This document shows, one piece after another, positions 1 through 10,600 of a stretch of DNA of 64,000 bases. The stretch spans positions 2,542,001 to 2,606,000 of the forward strand of contig OZ251227.1 in NCBI GenBank assembly GCA_965240325.2, in the 5' to 3' direction. The notes under the pieces are model-generated. The model did no database searches, had not been told where the DNA came from, and worked only from the letters and a program-made list of their open reading frames with translations. Made by a program: the position numbers and the translations under genes. This stretch comes from Rebecca billardiae RCC1528. Its lineage: Eukaryota > Haptophyta. Position 1 is the first letter of the stretch. Every line of letters starts with the position of its first letter.

Positions 1-1315
1 CACGACGGGCTGCCCGCCGTCGACCCCGTGGGCTACGTCCAGCTCGTCGGCGGGCGCGAGCAGATGAACAAGCACCGCTTCCTCGTGCTCGATGGGCTGT
101 TCTACGCGCACGCGCTCAACCGCACTTTTGTCGAGCCCGCCGTGGCGAACTCGCGGCTGGTGGAGTCGCCGCGGCGGGCGCGGGAGCTGCTCGGCTCGTC
201 GGAGACGCTCGGCTTCGGCTCGTACTGGGAGATGGACTCCCTGTGCGCCTTCCACCGCACGATCGACCTCGTCGCGTTCACGAGGCTCAATGTGCGCGCT
301 GCTGCCTGCCGCCCGCGCCGCCGCACGCGCCGCCGCACGCGCTGGGTGCCACCCTCCCCTCCCCGTGCCCGCTGCCGGGGCAAGCACGGGCGTGGCGCGG
401 GGCGGCCGCTGTGGGAGGCCGCAGGGGCACCCCTGGCCCGGCCTGCCACGGCGCGTGCGCGCGGGGCAGCGGCTCACCCCTCACCCTCGCCCTCGCCCTC
501 CCCCCCCCCCCCCGCGCGCGCAGGAGGCCAACGCCCTGCGCTCCGTCCTCGTGCTCCCGCGCACGGCGCGCGAGACGCGGATCGGTGGCATCAACCTCGA
601 GACGGAGCGGCAGGTGCAGGCTGCGTTCGAGCCGTTCACAGAGTACAAGCTGATCCAGCTCGACACGTTCTACCGCTCGTCGCTGCTCCGACCCGTCGCG
701 CTGCGGCTCTCGCCCAAGATCGAGGCGTTCGCCAAGCGGCAGGCCAAGTCGTTCATGGGCGCCAAGTACATGGCGGTGCAGTGGCGCTCGGAGACGGTGG
801 CGCGCGACCGGTGGGAGCCGTGCGTCGAGTACGTGTCCGCGGTGGTGCAGCGCATCGCGTCGCGGCTGCGCTTCGGCGGCATGCAGATTCTGCTGATTTC
901 GGACGTCTTCCCGGACACTTCCGACACCGACTTCCGCGGGCCGAGCGCGCGGCTCGCCGCGCTGCGCAAGTTCGAGGAGAAGATGCCGGGCATCATCTCG
1001 CAGCCGATCCACCCGGCGATCGCGATGATCGCCGACTCGGGGATCAAGGCGATCGTCGAGCAGTACCTCGCGATCAACGCGCCCTACTTCTTCGCCGCGT
1101 CGATGGGGGAGACGAACAAGGTGGTGGGCGAGGGCGGCACGTGCGCCAAGCCGGGCTCGGGCTTCGTCGACACGATCGTGCGCGAGCGGCTGGAGCGCGG
1201 GCTGAAGAGCTACCCGCTGCTGCACGTGCGGCTCACCAACGCGGCGGGCAAGGTGATCGAGTCGTTCGGCGGGCCGAACGTGGGCGAGACGACGGTGCAG
1301 CGGCCGCGGAGGTGA
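1..1315 (+). CDS. GDP-fucose O-fucosyltransferase-like protein, 5' partial
   Basis: The gene enters from the left edge, so its start and any leader are missing. Exon 1 is 1-291 and exon 2 is 524-1315; the 232-bp GT...AG intron is phase 0 and ends in a C-rich tract plus CAG. The visible product is 360 residues. Near its start, VGGREQMNKHRF followed by AHALNRTFVEP matches the GG-x-N-x2-R / LNRTLV-P donor-site region of O-FucT enzymes. Further on, AVQWRSETVARDRW resembles the family's R-x-E/R-x-D-W motif, and the end (PYFFAAS...GSGFVDTIVRER) resembles the SxF...RER region. The family transfers fucose from GDP-fucose to protein Ser/Thr in the secretory pathway. The specific acceptor cannot be told, and another fucosyltransferase-fold enzyme is possible. 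Confidence 0.62.
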
Positions 1316-1560
1316 CCAGGTGGTGGGCGGTGGAGGGTTGAGACCCGGCGGCACGGTTGCTCGAGCTGACGTCTAACGTCAGGTCGCAGGCACAGCCAGT
1401 CAGCCACAGACGCCTCCCATCGTCAGTATTGGCGCTCGATCGCCCATCAATAATGAAATGAATAACCAATAACTACATCATCCAATATAACATTTCCAAC
1501 GTGCTTTTCTGAATTTCCACCTGACGAGACTGCGGAGAAGTCCGCACAAGCGACACAAGG
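1316..1560. other. Intergenic, AT-rich promoter region of the CDP-DAG synthase gene
   Basis: This 245-bp stretch separates two genes on the same strand. Its right half (about 1420-1500) is far richer in A and T than the flanking exons and holds two CCAAT boxes, described separately. No open frame with family resemblance was seen. It probably carries the 3' end of the fucosyltransferase gene and the promoter and 5' UTR of the next gene. Confidence 0.5.
1466..1486 (+). promoter_or_regulatory. Paired CCAAT boxes upstream of CDP-DAG synthase
   Basis: CCAAT occurs at 1466-1470 and again at 1482-1486, 95 and 79 bp before the chosen ATG. A similar pair is found upstream of the GrpE and histidine kinase genes in this window. 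CCAAT is the NF-Y binding core in eukaryotes; use here is inferred from position and recurrence only. Confidence 0.35.
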
Positions 1561-3239
1561 ATGGCGGCCGACACGTCCGGCACGGCCGAATCATCAGCGC
1601 AGCAGCTGCGCCACCGCGCAGGGGCGGCGCGCCCAGCGGCCAGGCGCCTGCCGCGCGCGGACTCGAACGAATCCGAGCTTGGCGACACCGATGGCGACGT
1701 GAGCGCCGACGAGACGGACCGCAGCCTGCACGCACCGGCGGCGTCGTCGTCGAAGGAGCCCAAGTGGCGGCGCGTGGCCGTGCGCGCCTTCTCCGCGTGG
1801 TGCATGACGGCGGCGGCGCTGGTGATCCTCTACCTCGGCCACCTCGCCGTGTGCACCCTCGTCTTCGCCATCCAGGTGATGATCTTCAAGGAGGTCACGA
1901 TGGTGCGCTACCGGACGGAGAAGTCGTCCGAGGTCCCAATGTTCCGGACGATCCAGTGGCTGTGGTTCGCGGTGGCGATCTTCTTCAGCTACGGCGACGC
2001 GCTGTCGAACACGATGCCCACGCCGCTCAGCCGCTGGCTCCACCGACGCCGCCACCGCGTCTCCGTCTTCGCCTTCTTCATCGCAAACCACGAGGTGATC
2101 TCGATGCTTTGCTACTCGACTGTACTCGTCCTCACGGTCCTCTCGTTCAAGAAGCGGTACTACCGGTACCAGCTGGGCCAGCTGTCGTGGACGATGGTGA
2201 CCGTGTGGATCTGCGTCGGCCAGCTCCACGCCGTCGTGACCAACGTCTTCACCGGCCTCTTCTGGTTTGTGTACCCGGTGTCGCTCGTGATCGTGAACGA
2301 CTGCATGGCCTACTTCTGCGGCATGGCGCTCGGCCGCAGGCTCATCTCGGTGCGCGCGCGCGGCGCGGGTTGGGAGCGGGGGTGGCGTCGGGGGCGCGCG
2401 CGGGCGCGCGCGCGAGGCGCCCAGAGCCCGCCGCGCCCCGCGCTGCCTGCGTGACGCGCACGTGCCCCCCGCCGGCCGCGGCCGCGGCCTCCGGCGCCGC
2501 CCGGTGCGCAGCGGCCGTTCCTGAAGCTGTCGCCGAACAAGACGTGGGAGGGGTTCATCGGCGGCGGCGTGTTCACGGTGGTCTGGGCGTTCCTCGCGCC
2601 CAAGCTCTTCAGCCGCTGGCCCGGCCTCATCTGCCAGTGCACCGACGTGGACAACATTCCGCACTGCAACGCGGAGGAGGCGCACGACCTGAGCTCAGGC
2701 TTCCCGCTCTTTATGACGAAACAGTACCCGCTGCCCGAGGCGCTGCACGGCGCGCTGGGCAGCGCGCACCTCGAGCTCTTCCCGATCCAGGTGCACGGCC
2801 TCGCCTTCGGCGTCTTCGCCTCGCTCGTCGCCCCCTTCGGCGGCTACCTCGCCTCGACGATCAAGCGCGCGTACAAGGTGAAGGACTTTGAGCAGACGAT
2901 CCCGGGGCACGGCGGGGTGATGGACCGGATGGACTGCCAGCTGCTGATGGCGCTCTTCACCACGGTGTACCTGAACACCTTCGTGCGGTGCGCGGCCGCG
3001 CGGCGCGGCCGCGCGCTCATCCGGGCCGGGCCGCGCGCTCGGCGCGCGGCCGAACGCGCGCGGCTGAACTGAACACGCGCGCTGTGGCCGCGCGCGCGCT
3101 GCGCTCCGCGCGCAGGATGGACGTGTTCTCGGTCAAGTCGATGCTCAGCGCGATCGCCAGGCTGTCCAGGGAGGAGCAGCTCACCCTGTACAAGGAGCTC
3201 AAGTCCAAGTTGAGAAACGAAGGCCTGCTCCCGGCGTGA
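1561..3239 (+). CDS. CDS1: Phosphatidate cytidylyltransferase (CDP-diacylglycerol synthase), eukaryotic type
   Basis: Makes CDP-diacylglycerol from phosphatidate and CTP, the precursor of phosphatidylinositol and phosphatidylglycerol, in the ER membrane (EC 2.7.7.41). Exons 1561-2349, 2512-2987 and 3116-3239 give 462 residues, normal for the family. Introns of 162 bp (phase 0) and 128 bp (phase 2) are GT...AG, and the join restores FLKLSPNKTWEGFIGG, a hallmark block. The CDS signature lies at about residues 378-404: STIKRAYKVKDF, then PGHGGVMDRMDC, with the conserved Lys-Asp and HGG-x2-DR-x-D. Multiple membrane segments start near residue 80 after a hydrophilic, Ser-rich, probably cytosolic leader. 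The last exon (MDVFSVKSMLSAI...) is a short cytosolic tail. The start context AAGGATGGCGGCC matches those of other genes in the window. Confidence 0.93.
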
Positions 3240-4191
3240 TGCCCGCGGTGCGCGCGAGGAGTCGAGAGCGCGCACCCGCTCGACCGCGTGAAGTTGACGC
3301 GGCGGCAGCTGCCGGTCATCTCAGTGGTCCTCCGTTAGTTAGGCCCGCGCGCACGCGGGCTGTGCTGAGTGTGCAGTGTGTGGTGGACGCCCAGCCTGGG
3401 CGCAGCGGGCGAGCTGTGAGCTGGAGCATCGCGCAGCTTTCTACCGCGGGCCGACGGCCGTCGCCAGCGCCGCCACCACCGGCCTGGCCACCGGAGGCAC
3501 TCCGGCCTGGCCGCACTTGCGACGATGGCGACAGACAGCAGTACGCGAATGTCACTGCTTCCCAGAGTTCCCAGCAGTGGCATTGTCTCCGGCACGGCAT
3601 GTGTGCGGTGATCACGACAGGCGACTGTGACGACACCGCGATCCGCCGCACGGCCGCCATCATCCGATCGGCGCATCACATCAGCAGCGCGCATTCTGAT
3701 TCACTGACGCCATCTGATCCTGGACCTGGGAGTGCGGACGACGGACTCGGTCGTCATCATATTCATCACGCAGTAGCCGAGTCTGAGCAGCGCTGCTGAG
3801 CAGCGCTGCTGTGACGGGTCCGAGGCCTCCTAAGTCAGATAGGCCGGCGCCCGTGTTACCAGGCCCGACTGACCTGAGCGCCGGCGGGCCGCCGCCATGC
3901 CCATGGCACCGGACCGTACTCTGCATAGTCTGCTTAGTCAGTCTGCTGCATATCACTCTCTGAGCCTGACGCTTGATGGGAAATGATGCCCGTTGCATAC
4001 CACGTCGTTATAGATCGTCTATGCATGCATTTTGAAAAAAAAAACGCATGTATGATGCTCTCGATCCGACTCAGTGATCCGGACGACAATCGTCATCTGG
4101 AGACTCCGGTCCGGACGGGCCGCGCGCGGCACGTGACTCACTACGTACGTTGAGGAAGTGACCGTGTGCGCCATCCGCTCGAGCATCGTCG
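3240..4191. other. Convergent intergenic region, no gene recognised
   Basis: These 952 bp lie between the stop codons of the CDP-DAG synthase (+) and GrpE (-) genes, so they should hold both 3' UTRs and transcript ends. A frame of 187 codons is open on + but its product is compositionally random and matches no family I know. Small items seen are a 13-bp direct repeat (3784-3796 and 3797-3809) containing the palindrome GCAGCGCTGC, and a run of A near 4036-4044. Confidence 0.5.
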
Positions 4192-5252
4192 CTACTCCTT
4201 GCTATCGGCCGAGCCCGACGGCGAGCCCATGGAGACCATGACCCCCGCGGGGCGCACGAGCTTGTCGCCGATCGCGAAGCCGCGCTGCAAGACCGTCATC
4301 ACGTGGTTCTCCGGCACGTCCTCTGACGGCTGGCGGGTGATGGCCTCATGCAGGTTGAAGTCGAACTCCTTGCCCTCCGCCTCGATCTCCGCGGCGCCGA
4401 GGTTCTTCGTGATCACCTCCAGCATCTGCTTGTACAGCTGCTGGTACGAGTTCTGCACGCCGATGGCGTCCTCCGAGGCCAGCCTGCGGCGGGGGGCGGG
4501 CGGCAGAGGGCCGCAGCAGGCGGGGGGTGGGGTGCGAGCGTGCGCGCGCGTGAGCACGCTGCGCGCATCGGTGCTGCGAGGGCTGGCGGGCGCGTACTTG
4601 AGCTGGCCAGCGCGGTCGAAGTTGTCGATCACAGGCAGAAGCTGCTTGATGGCGTCGACCGTGGCCATATCGCGCTGCGTGGGTGGGGCGGGCGACGGAG
4701 GCAGGGGCCGCGCGGAGGCAGTGTGAATGTGGCGGCGCGCGGGCATGCGGATGGGGCGTGGCCGGGCGCCGGTCGGACGTCGCGGGCTCCGCACGGGGCG
4801 CGCACCGTCTCGGCCATCTGCTCGGTCGTTCGCCTGCGCAGGTTCTCAAAGTCCGCCTGGAGGCGCAGCACCATCGGCGAGTTGGCCTCGTCCTCCAGCT
4901 TGGCGGCGAGCTCGTCCCGCTCGGCCGTCATCTTGGAGAGCTCGTCCTCGAGGACCTCGATCTTCTTCTTGAGGAAGGCAGGGGAGTTGAGAAGCCCATC
5001 CCCATCCTCAGCCGGCGCATCGTCATCGCCCGTCGCCTCGCCATCCGCCTCCCCGTCAGCGTCGCTGTCAGCTGCAACTTCGCTCGCGGCGTCCTCGTCT
5101 GCCGCGGCCATGCAGAACACGCGGCTGCTCGGACGGACGGCAGAGCGGTGTGCGCGCGCCACGCATGCTCGTGACGTCGAGACCAGCGCCGACGCGCTGT
5201 GCGCAGCGCCCAGGAGCGCGACGAGAAGGAGGGCGACGAGACGCGCAATCAT
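4192..5252 (-). CDS. grpE: Plastid-targeted GrpE co-chaperone
   Basis: Nucleotide exchange factor for DnaK/Hsp70. Exons on the minus strand are 5252-4806, 4674-4598 and 4483-4192, giving 271 residues; the introns are 131 bp and 114 bp, GT...AG. Residues 1-22 form a hydrophobic signal peptide (MIARLVALLLVALLGAAHSA), followed by a basic, hydroxylated transit-like stretch to about residue 47 and an acidic linker. A coiled coil starts near residue 93 (FLKKKIEVLEDEL). DFENLRRRTTEQ, then LLPVIDNFDRA and NSYQQLYKQM, are classic GrpE landmarks, and the C-terminal beta domain carries VLQRGFAIGDKLVRPAGV. The joins restore the continuous reading AGQLK/LASEDAIG. The bipartite leader implies import into a complex plastid; the residue after the likely cleavage site is Leu rather than the Phe common in stramenopiles. 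Confidence 0.92.
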
Positions 5253-5831
5253 CGTTCCCGCACGTGACGCGGACGGAGTCCAGACACGATGGAGATCGGC
5301 TTCGACGTGGCCTCGGCGCGCTCTGGACCTCTCTCTTCGGCAAGATTCGTCAACCAGTCCCGTCAACTCCCAATTCCAATGTGAATGTCGCTGGCCAAGC
5401 CCAAGGCCTTGCCGCGGCTGCGCTGCGGCCTGCCTGCGGACCCCGGAGGCTGGCGGTGGCGGATGCGGCAATGCGGGATGATTCTAATGCGCGTTGCCAC
5501 CGACGGCGGACGCTCCGCGACTGGCTGGGTAGTGGGTCAGACTGAAGAAGAAGTGTCATCGGAAGCCAGCTTGTCACGCGGCATATCGACGAGGTGCGGC
5601 CATGGGCATGGTCATGGACTCGGACATCTGCCATCTGGGCACTGCACAGGTCCGTCCCGCCCTCCGCCGAGACACGCACGAGAGAAGCAGCGCGCGCCGG
5701 GGTACCACTCGCGGCCAAAGCTGTGCCCGTTGTTGCCGCCGCCCGAGGACGGAGCGGCCGAGTGCCGGCGTGCGGCCTGCATGCATTGGGGAGGTCGGGC
5801 TCAAGCCACCGACCACGGGCGCGCACGTCTC
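5253..5831. other. Intergenic region between TAF8 and GrpE
   Basis: This 579-bp stretch follows the TAF8 stop and precedes the GrpE start, both on the minus strand. It should contain the TAF8 3' UTR and the GrpE promoter. Apart from the paired CCAAT boxes I see no gene, RNA or repeat in it. The open frames that cross it are extensions in alternative frames without family resemblance. Confidence 0.5.
5370..5380. promoter_or_regulatory. Paired CCAAT boxes upstream of GrpE
   Basis: CCAAT appears at 5370-5374 and 5376-5380 on the + strand, so as ATTGG relative to the GrpE transcript, 118-128 bp before its ATG at 5252. CCAAT works in either orientation in other eukaryotes. The assignment rests on the parallel with the pairs at 1466-1486 and 22053-22083. 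Confidence 0.3.
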
Positions 5832-6581
5832 TCACGGCTTGCTCGTCACGCTCATCGCCTCGACCAGCTCGCGAGGAGCGTCGCGGTCTTCGAGCACCTC
5901 CGCGGGGAGCCGATGGGACGTGAGCAGCCCGGTGCACTCACGGTCGGCATCGCCCGCGCCAGCCTCCTCCACCGGGCCGAGCTCGTCCGGCACGCCGTCG
6001 CTCGGCAGACTGAGCAACGGGTCGGGTGGCACGTCGGCCGGTGCCGCGCCGCCGCTGGCAGCTCCGGCGCGCGCGATGCTCACGATCGTATCCAGGGCGT
6101 TCTGCTTGTGCCGGCTTCTCTTGCCGTGCGCTTGCCGCGGGCCCGTGTCGCGCCGCGCCACGTCAGGCGTGTGCGCATACGTCGCGCGATCTGGAAACGG
6201 AGGAAGCCATGGCGGGATGTGCGTGTCGCGCCTGGGCTCCGGGTCGGCGCGCTCGTCGTCCGGGGTCTCGAGGACGCGCTTGCGCCGCACGGGAAAGTTC
6301 GGCACCACGCGCGCGCACGGCATCTCGTCCGCGGCGCGAGCAAACTCGGTCAGGTCCGCGGTCGTGACGTTCAGCTCGGCGAGCGCCGTGTGCACGTCCA
6401 CAAAGTTCACCTGCGTGCGGCCCGCGTGCTCGGCGGTGTCCTTGGCGACCAGGCCGATGGTCTCGAGGTATTTGAGCAGCATGTCGACCAGAAGCTCGCA
6501 TGCCGACTCCTGAGCGCGCACATATCCGACGGACTGCGCGATCTGTGCGAGCGAGACGCGCAGCAACTCGCGAGCGACCAT
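5832..6581 (-). CDS. TAF8: TFIID subunit TAF8-like, histone-fold protein
   Basis: Probable TBP-associated factor 8 of the general transcription factor TFIID. The 249-residue product is one exon starting with ATG at 6581. Residues 5-70 form a bromodomain-associated histone fold (LLRVSLAQIAQSVGY ... SACELLVDMLLKYLETIG ... VNFVDVHTALAEL). Residues 122-139 (IPPWLPPFPDRATYAHTP) match the Pro-rich block that characterises the TAF8 C-terminal domain and contacts TAF2/TAF10 in other species. A basic patch lies near residues 99-102. The gene is head to head with the SET gene, with 103 bp between the start codons. TAF3 shares the histone fold, but the proline block favours TAF8. Confidence 0.82.
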   Translation of the reverse strand: MVARELLRVSLAQIAQSVGYVRAQESACELLVDMLLKYLETIGLVAKDTAEHAGRTQVNFVDVHTALAELNVTTADLTEFARAADEMPCARVVPNFPVRRKRVLETPDDERADPEPRRDTHIPPWLPPFPDRATYAHTPDVARRDTGPRQAHGKRSRHKQNALDTIVSIARAGAASGGAAPADVPPDPLLSLPSDGVPDELGPVEEAGAGDADRECTGLLTSHRLPAEVLEDRDAPRELVEAMSVTSKP

Positions 6582-6684
6582 GCTGGTGCAGCTCGGTCGC
6601 GGGCTTTCGGCCTAGTCGCTGCCGACCGGCTCCCGTGCGTCCGGGACGCCACGGCCACTTTCTCTTTTGCACCGATGCATCAGC
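6582..6684. promoter_or_regulatory. Bidirectional promoter between TAF8 and SET genes
   Basis: Only 103 bp separate the two divergent ATG codons (6581 on minus, 6685 on plus), so both promoters and 5' UTRs must overlap or lie inside the coding parts. No CCAAT or TATA element is seen; a pyrimidine-rich patch (CTTTCTCTTTTG) at 6658-6669 precedes the SET start and could be an initiator region. Confidence 0.4.
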
Positions 6685-7188
6685 ATGGCGGCCCTCGATC
6701 GTGAGCTGGCCCTTGAGCAAGGCCTGGATGTGCGGGAATCGCGCATTCCTGGCGCCGGGCAGGGGCTGTTTGTGACGCGGCGATTCGCAAAGGGCACGGT
6801 GCTGGCGGAGTACAGGGGCGACGTGCTCAGTCTCGCGAAGGTGCTCAAGATGTCGGTTGCTGATCGCGACTATGTGATGGGTGGCTTTGGGCTCAACGTC
6901 CACATCGACGCGCGCCGTGATCTGAACGTGCTCGGGAGGTATGTGAACGACAACCAGGATGCCTCGCAGCTGAACGCAGAGTTTGTCAAATTGCGCGAGG
7001 AGCGCAAAGCCCTCGTCACCGCCTTGCGAGACATCGAGGCGGGCGAGGAGGTGTACGCCAGCTATGGCGAGGGGTACTGGCGTGTGCGAGGCCACCTAGC
7101 AGCGACGAGTCCGGACACGACTGGGGCAGATTCAAACGGCAGCGCGCTCGCAGCCGCGAGTCCGCCGGCTGGCGCAAGCGAGCTTTAA
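6685..7188 (+). CDS. Small stand-alone SET-domain protein (probable protein lysine methyltransferase)
   Basis: 167 residues, single exon. The start is the ATG at 6685 (CAGCATGGCGGCC); the frame is open further upstream only from a TTG. The SET core spans about residues 15-132: GAGQGLFVTRRFAKGTVLAEYRGD is the N-terminal part, GRYVNDNQDASQLNAEF takes the place of the usual RFxNHSCxPN block, and IEAGEEVYASYGEGYW corresponds to GEELxxDYG. Such enzymes transfer a methyl group from S-adenosylmethionine to lysine. The NHSC motif is altered to VNDNQD, as in many divergent algal SET proteins, so activity and substrate are uncertain. No pre-SET or post-SET cysteine cluster is present. The C-terminal 35 residues are Ala/Ser-rich. 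Confidence 0.8.
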   Translation: MAALDRELALEQGLDVRESRIPGAGQGLFVTRRFAKGTVLAEYRGDVLSLAKVLKMSVADRDYVMGGFGLNVHIDARRDLNVLGRYVNDNQDASQLNAEFVKLREERKALVTALRDIEAGEEVYASYGEGYWRVRGHLAATSPDTTGADSNGSALAAASPPAGASEL

Positions 7189-7630
7189 GGCATGCTGCCG
7201 AGATCGGACGTTCTCCGAGCCGCCCGGAGATGACGTTGTCGTTCGGTTGCGATCAGCGATGAAATTATTATAATAATTATTATCGTCGCGTCCGCGACGA
7301 TGACGACCGCCGATTATATGACGATTATATGCGCGCATGCGCGCATGTATATAGTTATATAGCCCGGCGGACTGACGCCGACGCGATGTCGATAATCGAT
7401 ATGATGACGACATCATCACTCATTATGATACCAGTATACGACATGCTGGCAGACTCGTCTGAACAGGCCGCGCATCAGTGCCGTCGTCACTCGGAGTCGT
7501 CATCACTAGCCGCCGCGGCCACGCGCCTCCGCAGACAAGGCCTCTGCGGCGCCCTCTGCTGACTGCTGCCGCCCGCGCGCATTAAGCCGCGAAAAAGCAG
7601 CAGTAGCATAGCAGCTGCGCGCCTCGCGCG
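7189..7630. other. Convergent AT-rich intergenic region with two perfect palindromes
   Basis: This 442-bp stretch lies between the stop codons of the SET gene (+) and the TPR-CHAT gene (-). It is much more AT-rich than its surroundings. It contains a 16-bp perfect palindrome, AATTATTATAATAATT, at 7263-7278, and an 18-bp perfect palindrome, ATGCGCGCATGCGCGCAT, at 7329-7346. A role in transcript 3' ends is possible from position. No gene recognised. Confidence 0.55.
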
Positions 7631-10600
7631 TCAGATGGAAGGAGCGCCGAAGACGACGAAAGGCGCCCACTGGTGCAAGAGGAAGGCGCGCGAGCCATCC
7701 TCGCGCTTCCTGTGCACGAGCTCGCGCATCGTGGCGCAGAGCACGCCTGCCACATCCACGCGCCCATCGCCCCCCGCCTCGGGCTGAGGATCCAAGCCAG
7801 CAGCCAGGCGTGGGTACAGCTCCTGCATCAGCTCGCGCGTCTGCGTGTCGTCCACGGGCCACAGCGAGGCGAGCAGCGTGCCGCAGCCTGCGGAGAGGAA
7901 GGCGCGCGCGATGCCGATCAGGCCCTCCGAGCTCAGCTCGCCGCGGAACGTGTCGCACGCGCTCAGCAGCATGAGCCGCACGTGGCGCAGGTCGAGTGGC
8001 TCGACGTCCGCCATGTCCAGCGTCGCCTCCTCAGCGCTCGAGCCCGCCAGATGGAGGCCCGTCGGCGAGCCATGCAGCGCGAGGTGCACGAGGCTTGCGT
8101 GCCTGAGCTCGCGCAGCAGCGCGCGCTTCGTCACCTGCGCGCCAGTCAGCCTCGTCACCTCCAGCCGGCGCGCCTTCGCCGCGCTCGACTTCAGCAGATC
8201 TACCGCCACTTGCAATGCCTCCAGCTCCGCTTCGCAGAGGTCGTCCAGCGCTTCGCCCACCACGTCGCCCACCTGGAGCTGCTCTGCGAGCTCCCTCCGC
8301 GCACTGCGCTCGAGCTCGCGCACGTGCACGCGGGAGCCGCCATCCACGGCCTGCGCCTCGACCCAGACGCACCACCTGTCCTTCGTGCGCACGGCCTCCT
8401 GCGCCTGTTCCAGGTGCTCGTCGCTCTGCAGCCGCCACGGCAGCGCGTGCGCGCTGTACTCGTTGATGCCCGCGACCAGCGCGCGCTGCGCCACGCCTGC
8501 GGCCGAGGTGGGCACGCGGCCGGCGGAGCGCTGCTCATCGAGCCGCATCAGCGTGCCGACCGACGGCGCCACGCTCATGTCAAAGCGCTCGACCAGGTGC
8601 TTGCCATCGGCGTCGAGCAGCGCGGCGAACGGCAGCGCGTGCAGCTCGCCGTCGGGCAGCAGGATGAGCCTGTCGAACCCAGTGAGCGATTGCGCCAGCG
8701 GCTGCAGCAGGAGCTCGTGACACCGCCGCAGCTGCTGCTGTGCAGCCGCCTCCGCCTCGGCCAGCTCCGCATCGCTGCGCCGGCGCTTGCCCCTCGAGGT
8801 CGCACGCGCCTCCTGCGCCCCGACCCGCACTGAGGCGCGGACACGCGTGGCTGCGGCCACGCCTGCTGCGCTGCCGTCGATGCGGCTGTAGGCGTCAGGA
8901 GCGTATTTGCGGCACCGGCGGATGGCGCCGCGCGTCTCCTTCACGAGCGTGAGCACCGACTGCTCGCCCAGCGAGAGCTCGTGGAAAAGCGGCGGCGAGC
9001 TCTCGTCTGGTCGGACCACCCACGCGCACACGCGGTCGCTGCTCGTCGGCTGCGAGAAGAGCACAAGGCAGGCTCGGTGGCGCAGCGCATACGCGCGCAT
9101 CTGCTGCCACGAGAGCGCTGGCGGCAGGGCGCGCGAGCCAGTCGAGGCGTCAGGAGCGGCGGCGCGACGCGGGTCCCGCGCGCAGTGCTGCCGCGCCAGC
9201 AGGAGCGCGAGCGAGCGAGCGCGGCCGCGCTCGGCCGCTTCGAGCGCCTCTGCCTGCCGCCCTGAACGCACGAGCACCAGCTGCAGGCCTGCGGAGGCGC
9301 CGAGAGTGTCGCTAAAAGACACGCGCGCCCGATCCGAGCTGAGGTCGATCCACAGCGTGTCGTGCACAGCCAAGGCGGCAGTGAAGTGCTCCGCTGCGCG
9401 CTGGTACTGCTCGAGGCCTGCATACGCGCTGCCCAGGCTGCTCAGACAGCTGCCCTCGCCCTCCCTGTCGCCGATCTCGCGGGTGATGGCCAGCGCCTGC
9501 GTGTAGTGCTCGATGGCGCGGTCGTACTGCCCGAGGTTGCGGTACGCGCTGCCCAGGTTGTGCAGGCAGCTGCCCTCGCCCTGCCTGTCGCCGATCTCAC
9601 GGCGGATGGCCAGCGCCTGCGTGTGGTGCTCGATGCCGCGGTCATGCTGCCCAAGGCGGTCGAACGCGCTGCCCAGGTGGCCCAGGCCAGCACCCTCACC
9701 CCACCTGTCGCCGATCTCGCGGCTGATGGCCAGCGCCTGCGTGTGGTGCTCGATGGCGCGGTCGTGCTGCCCGAGGCTGTCGTACGCGCTGCCCAGGTTG
9801 CGCAAATCAGCGCCCTCACCCTGCCTGTCACCGATCTCGCGGCTGATGGCCAGCGCCAGCGTGTGGTGCTTGATGGCGCGGTCGTACTGCCCGAGGCTCT
9901 CGTACGCGACGCCCAGGTTGCCCAGGCAAGCGCCCTCGTTCCGCCGGTCGCCGATCTCGCGGGTGATGGCCAGCGCCTGCGTGTGGTGCTCGATGGCGCG
10001 GTCGTACTGCCCGAGGCTGCGGTACGCGCCGCCCAGGCCGCCCAGGCGAGTGCCCTCGCCCCGCCTGTCGCCGATCTCGCGGGTGATGGCCAGCGCCTGC
10101 GCGTGGTGCTCGATGGCGCGGTCGTACTGCCCGAGGTCGCAGTATGCACTGCCCAGGTTGCCCAGGCAAGTGCCCTCGCCCCGCCTGTCGCCGATCTCGC
10201 GGGTGATGGCCAGCGCCTGCGCGTGGTGCTCGATGGCGCGGTCGTACTGCCCGAGGTCGCAGTATGCACTGCCCAGGTTGCCCAGGCAAGCGCCCTCGCC
10301 CTGCCGGTCGCCGATCTCGCGGCTGATAGCCAGCGCCTGCGTGCAGTGCTCGATGGCGCGGTCGTACTGCCCGAGGCTGTCGTACGTGCTACCCAGGTTG
10401 TTCAAGCAAGTGCCCTCGCCCTGCCTGTCGCCGATCTCGCGGCTGATGGCCAGCGCCTGCGTGTAGTGCTCGATGGCGCGGTCGTACTGCCCGAGGCTGT
10501 CGTACGCGTGGCCCAGGTCGCACAGGCGAGCGCCCTCGCCCTCCCTGTTGCCGATCTCGCGGGTGATGGCCAGCGCCTGTGTGTGGTGCTCGATGGCGCG

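Noticed and set aside
3236-3799. 187-codon open frame on + after the CDP-DAG synthase
   Set aside because: It overlaps the end of the gene, has random composition and no homology that I recognise; probably 3' UTR.
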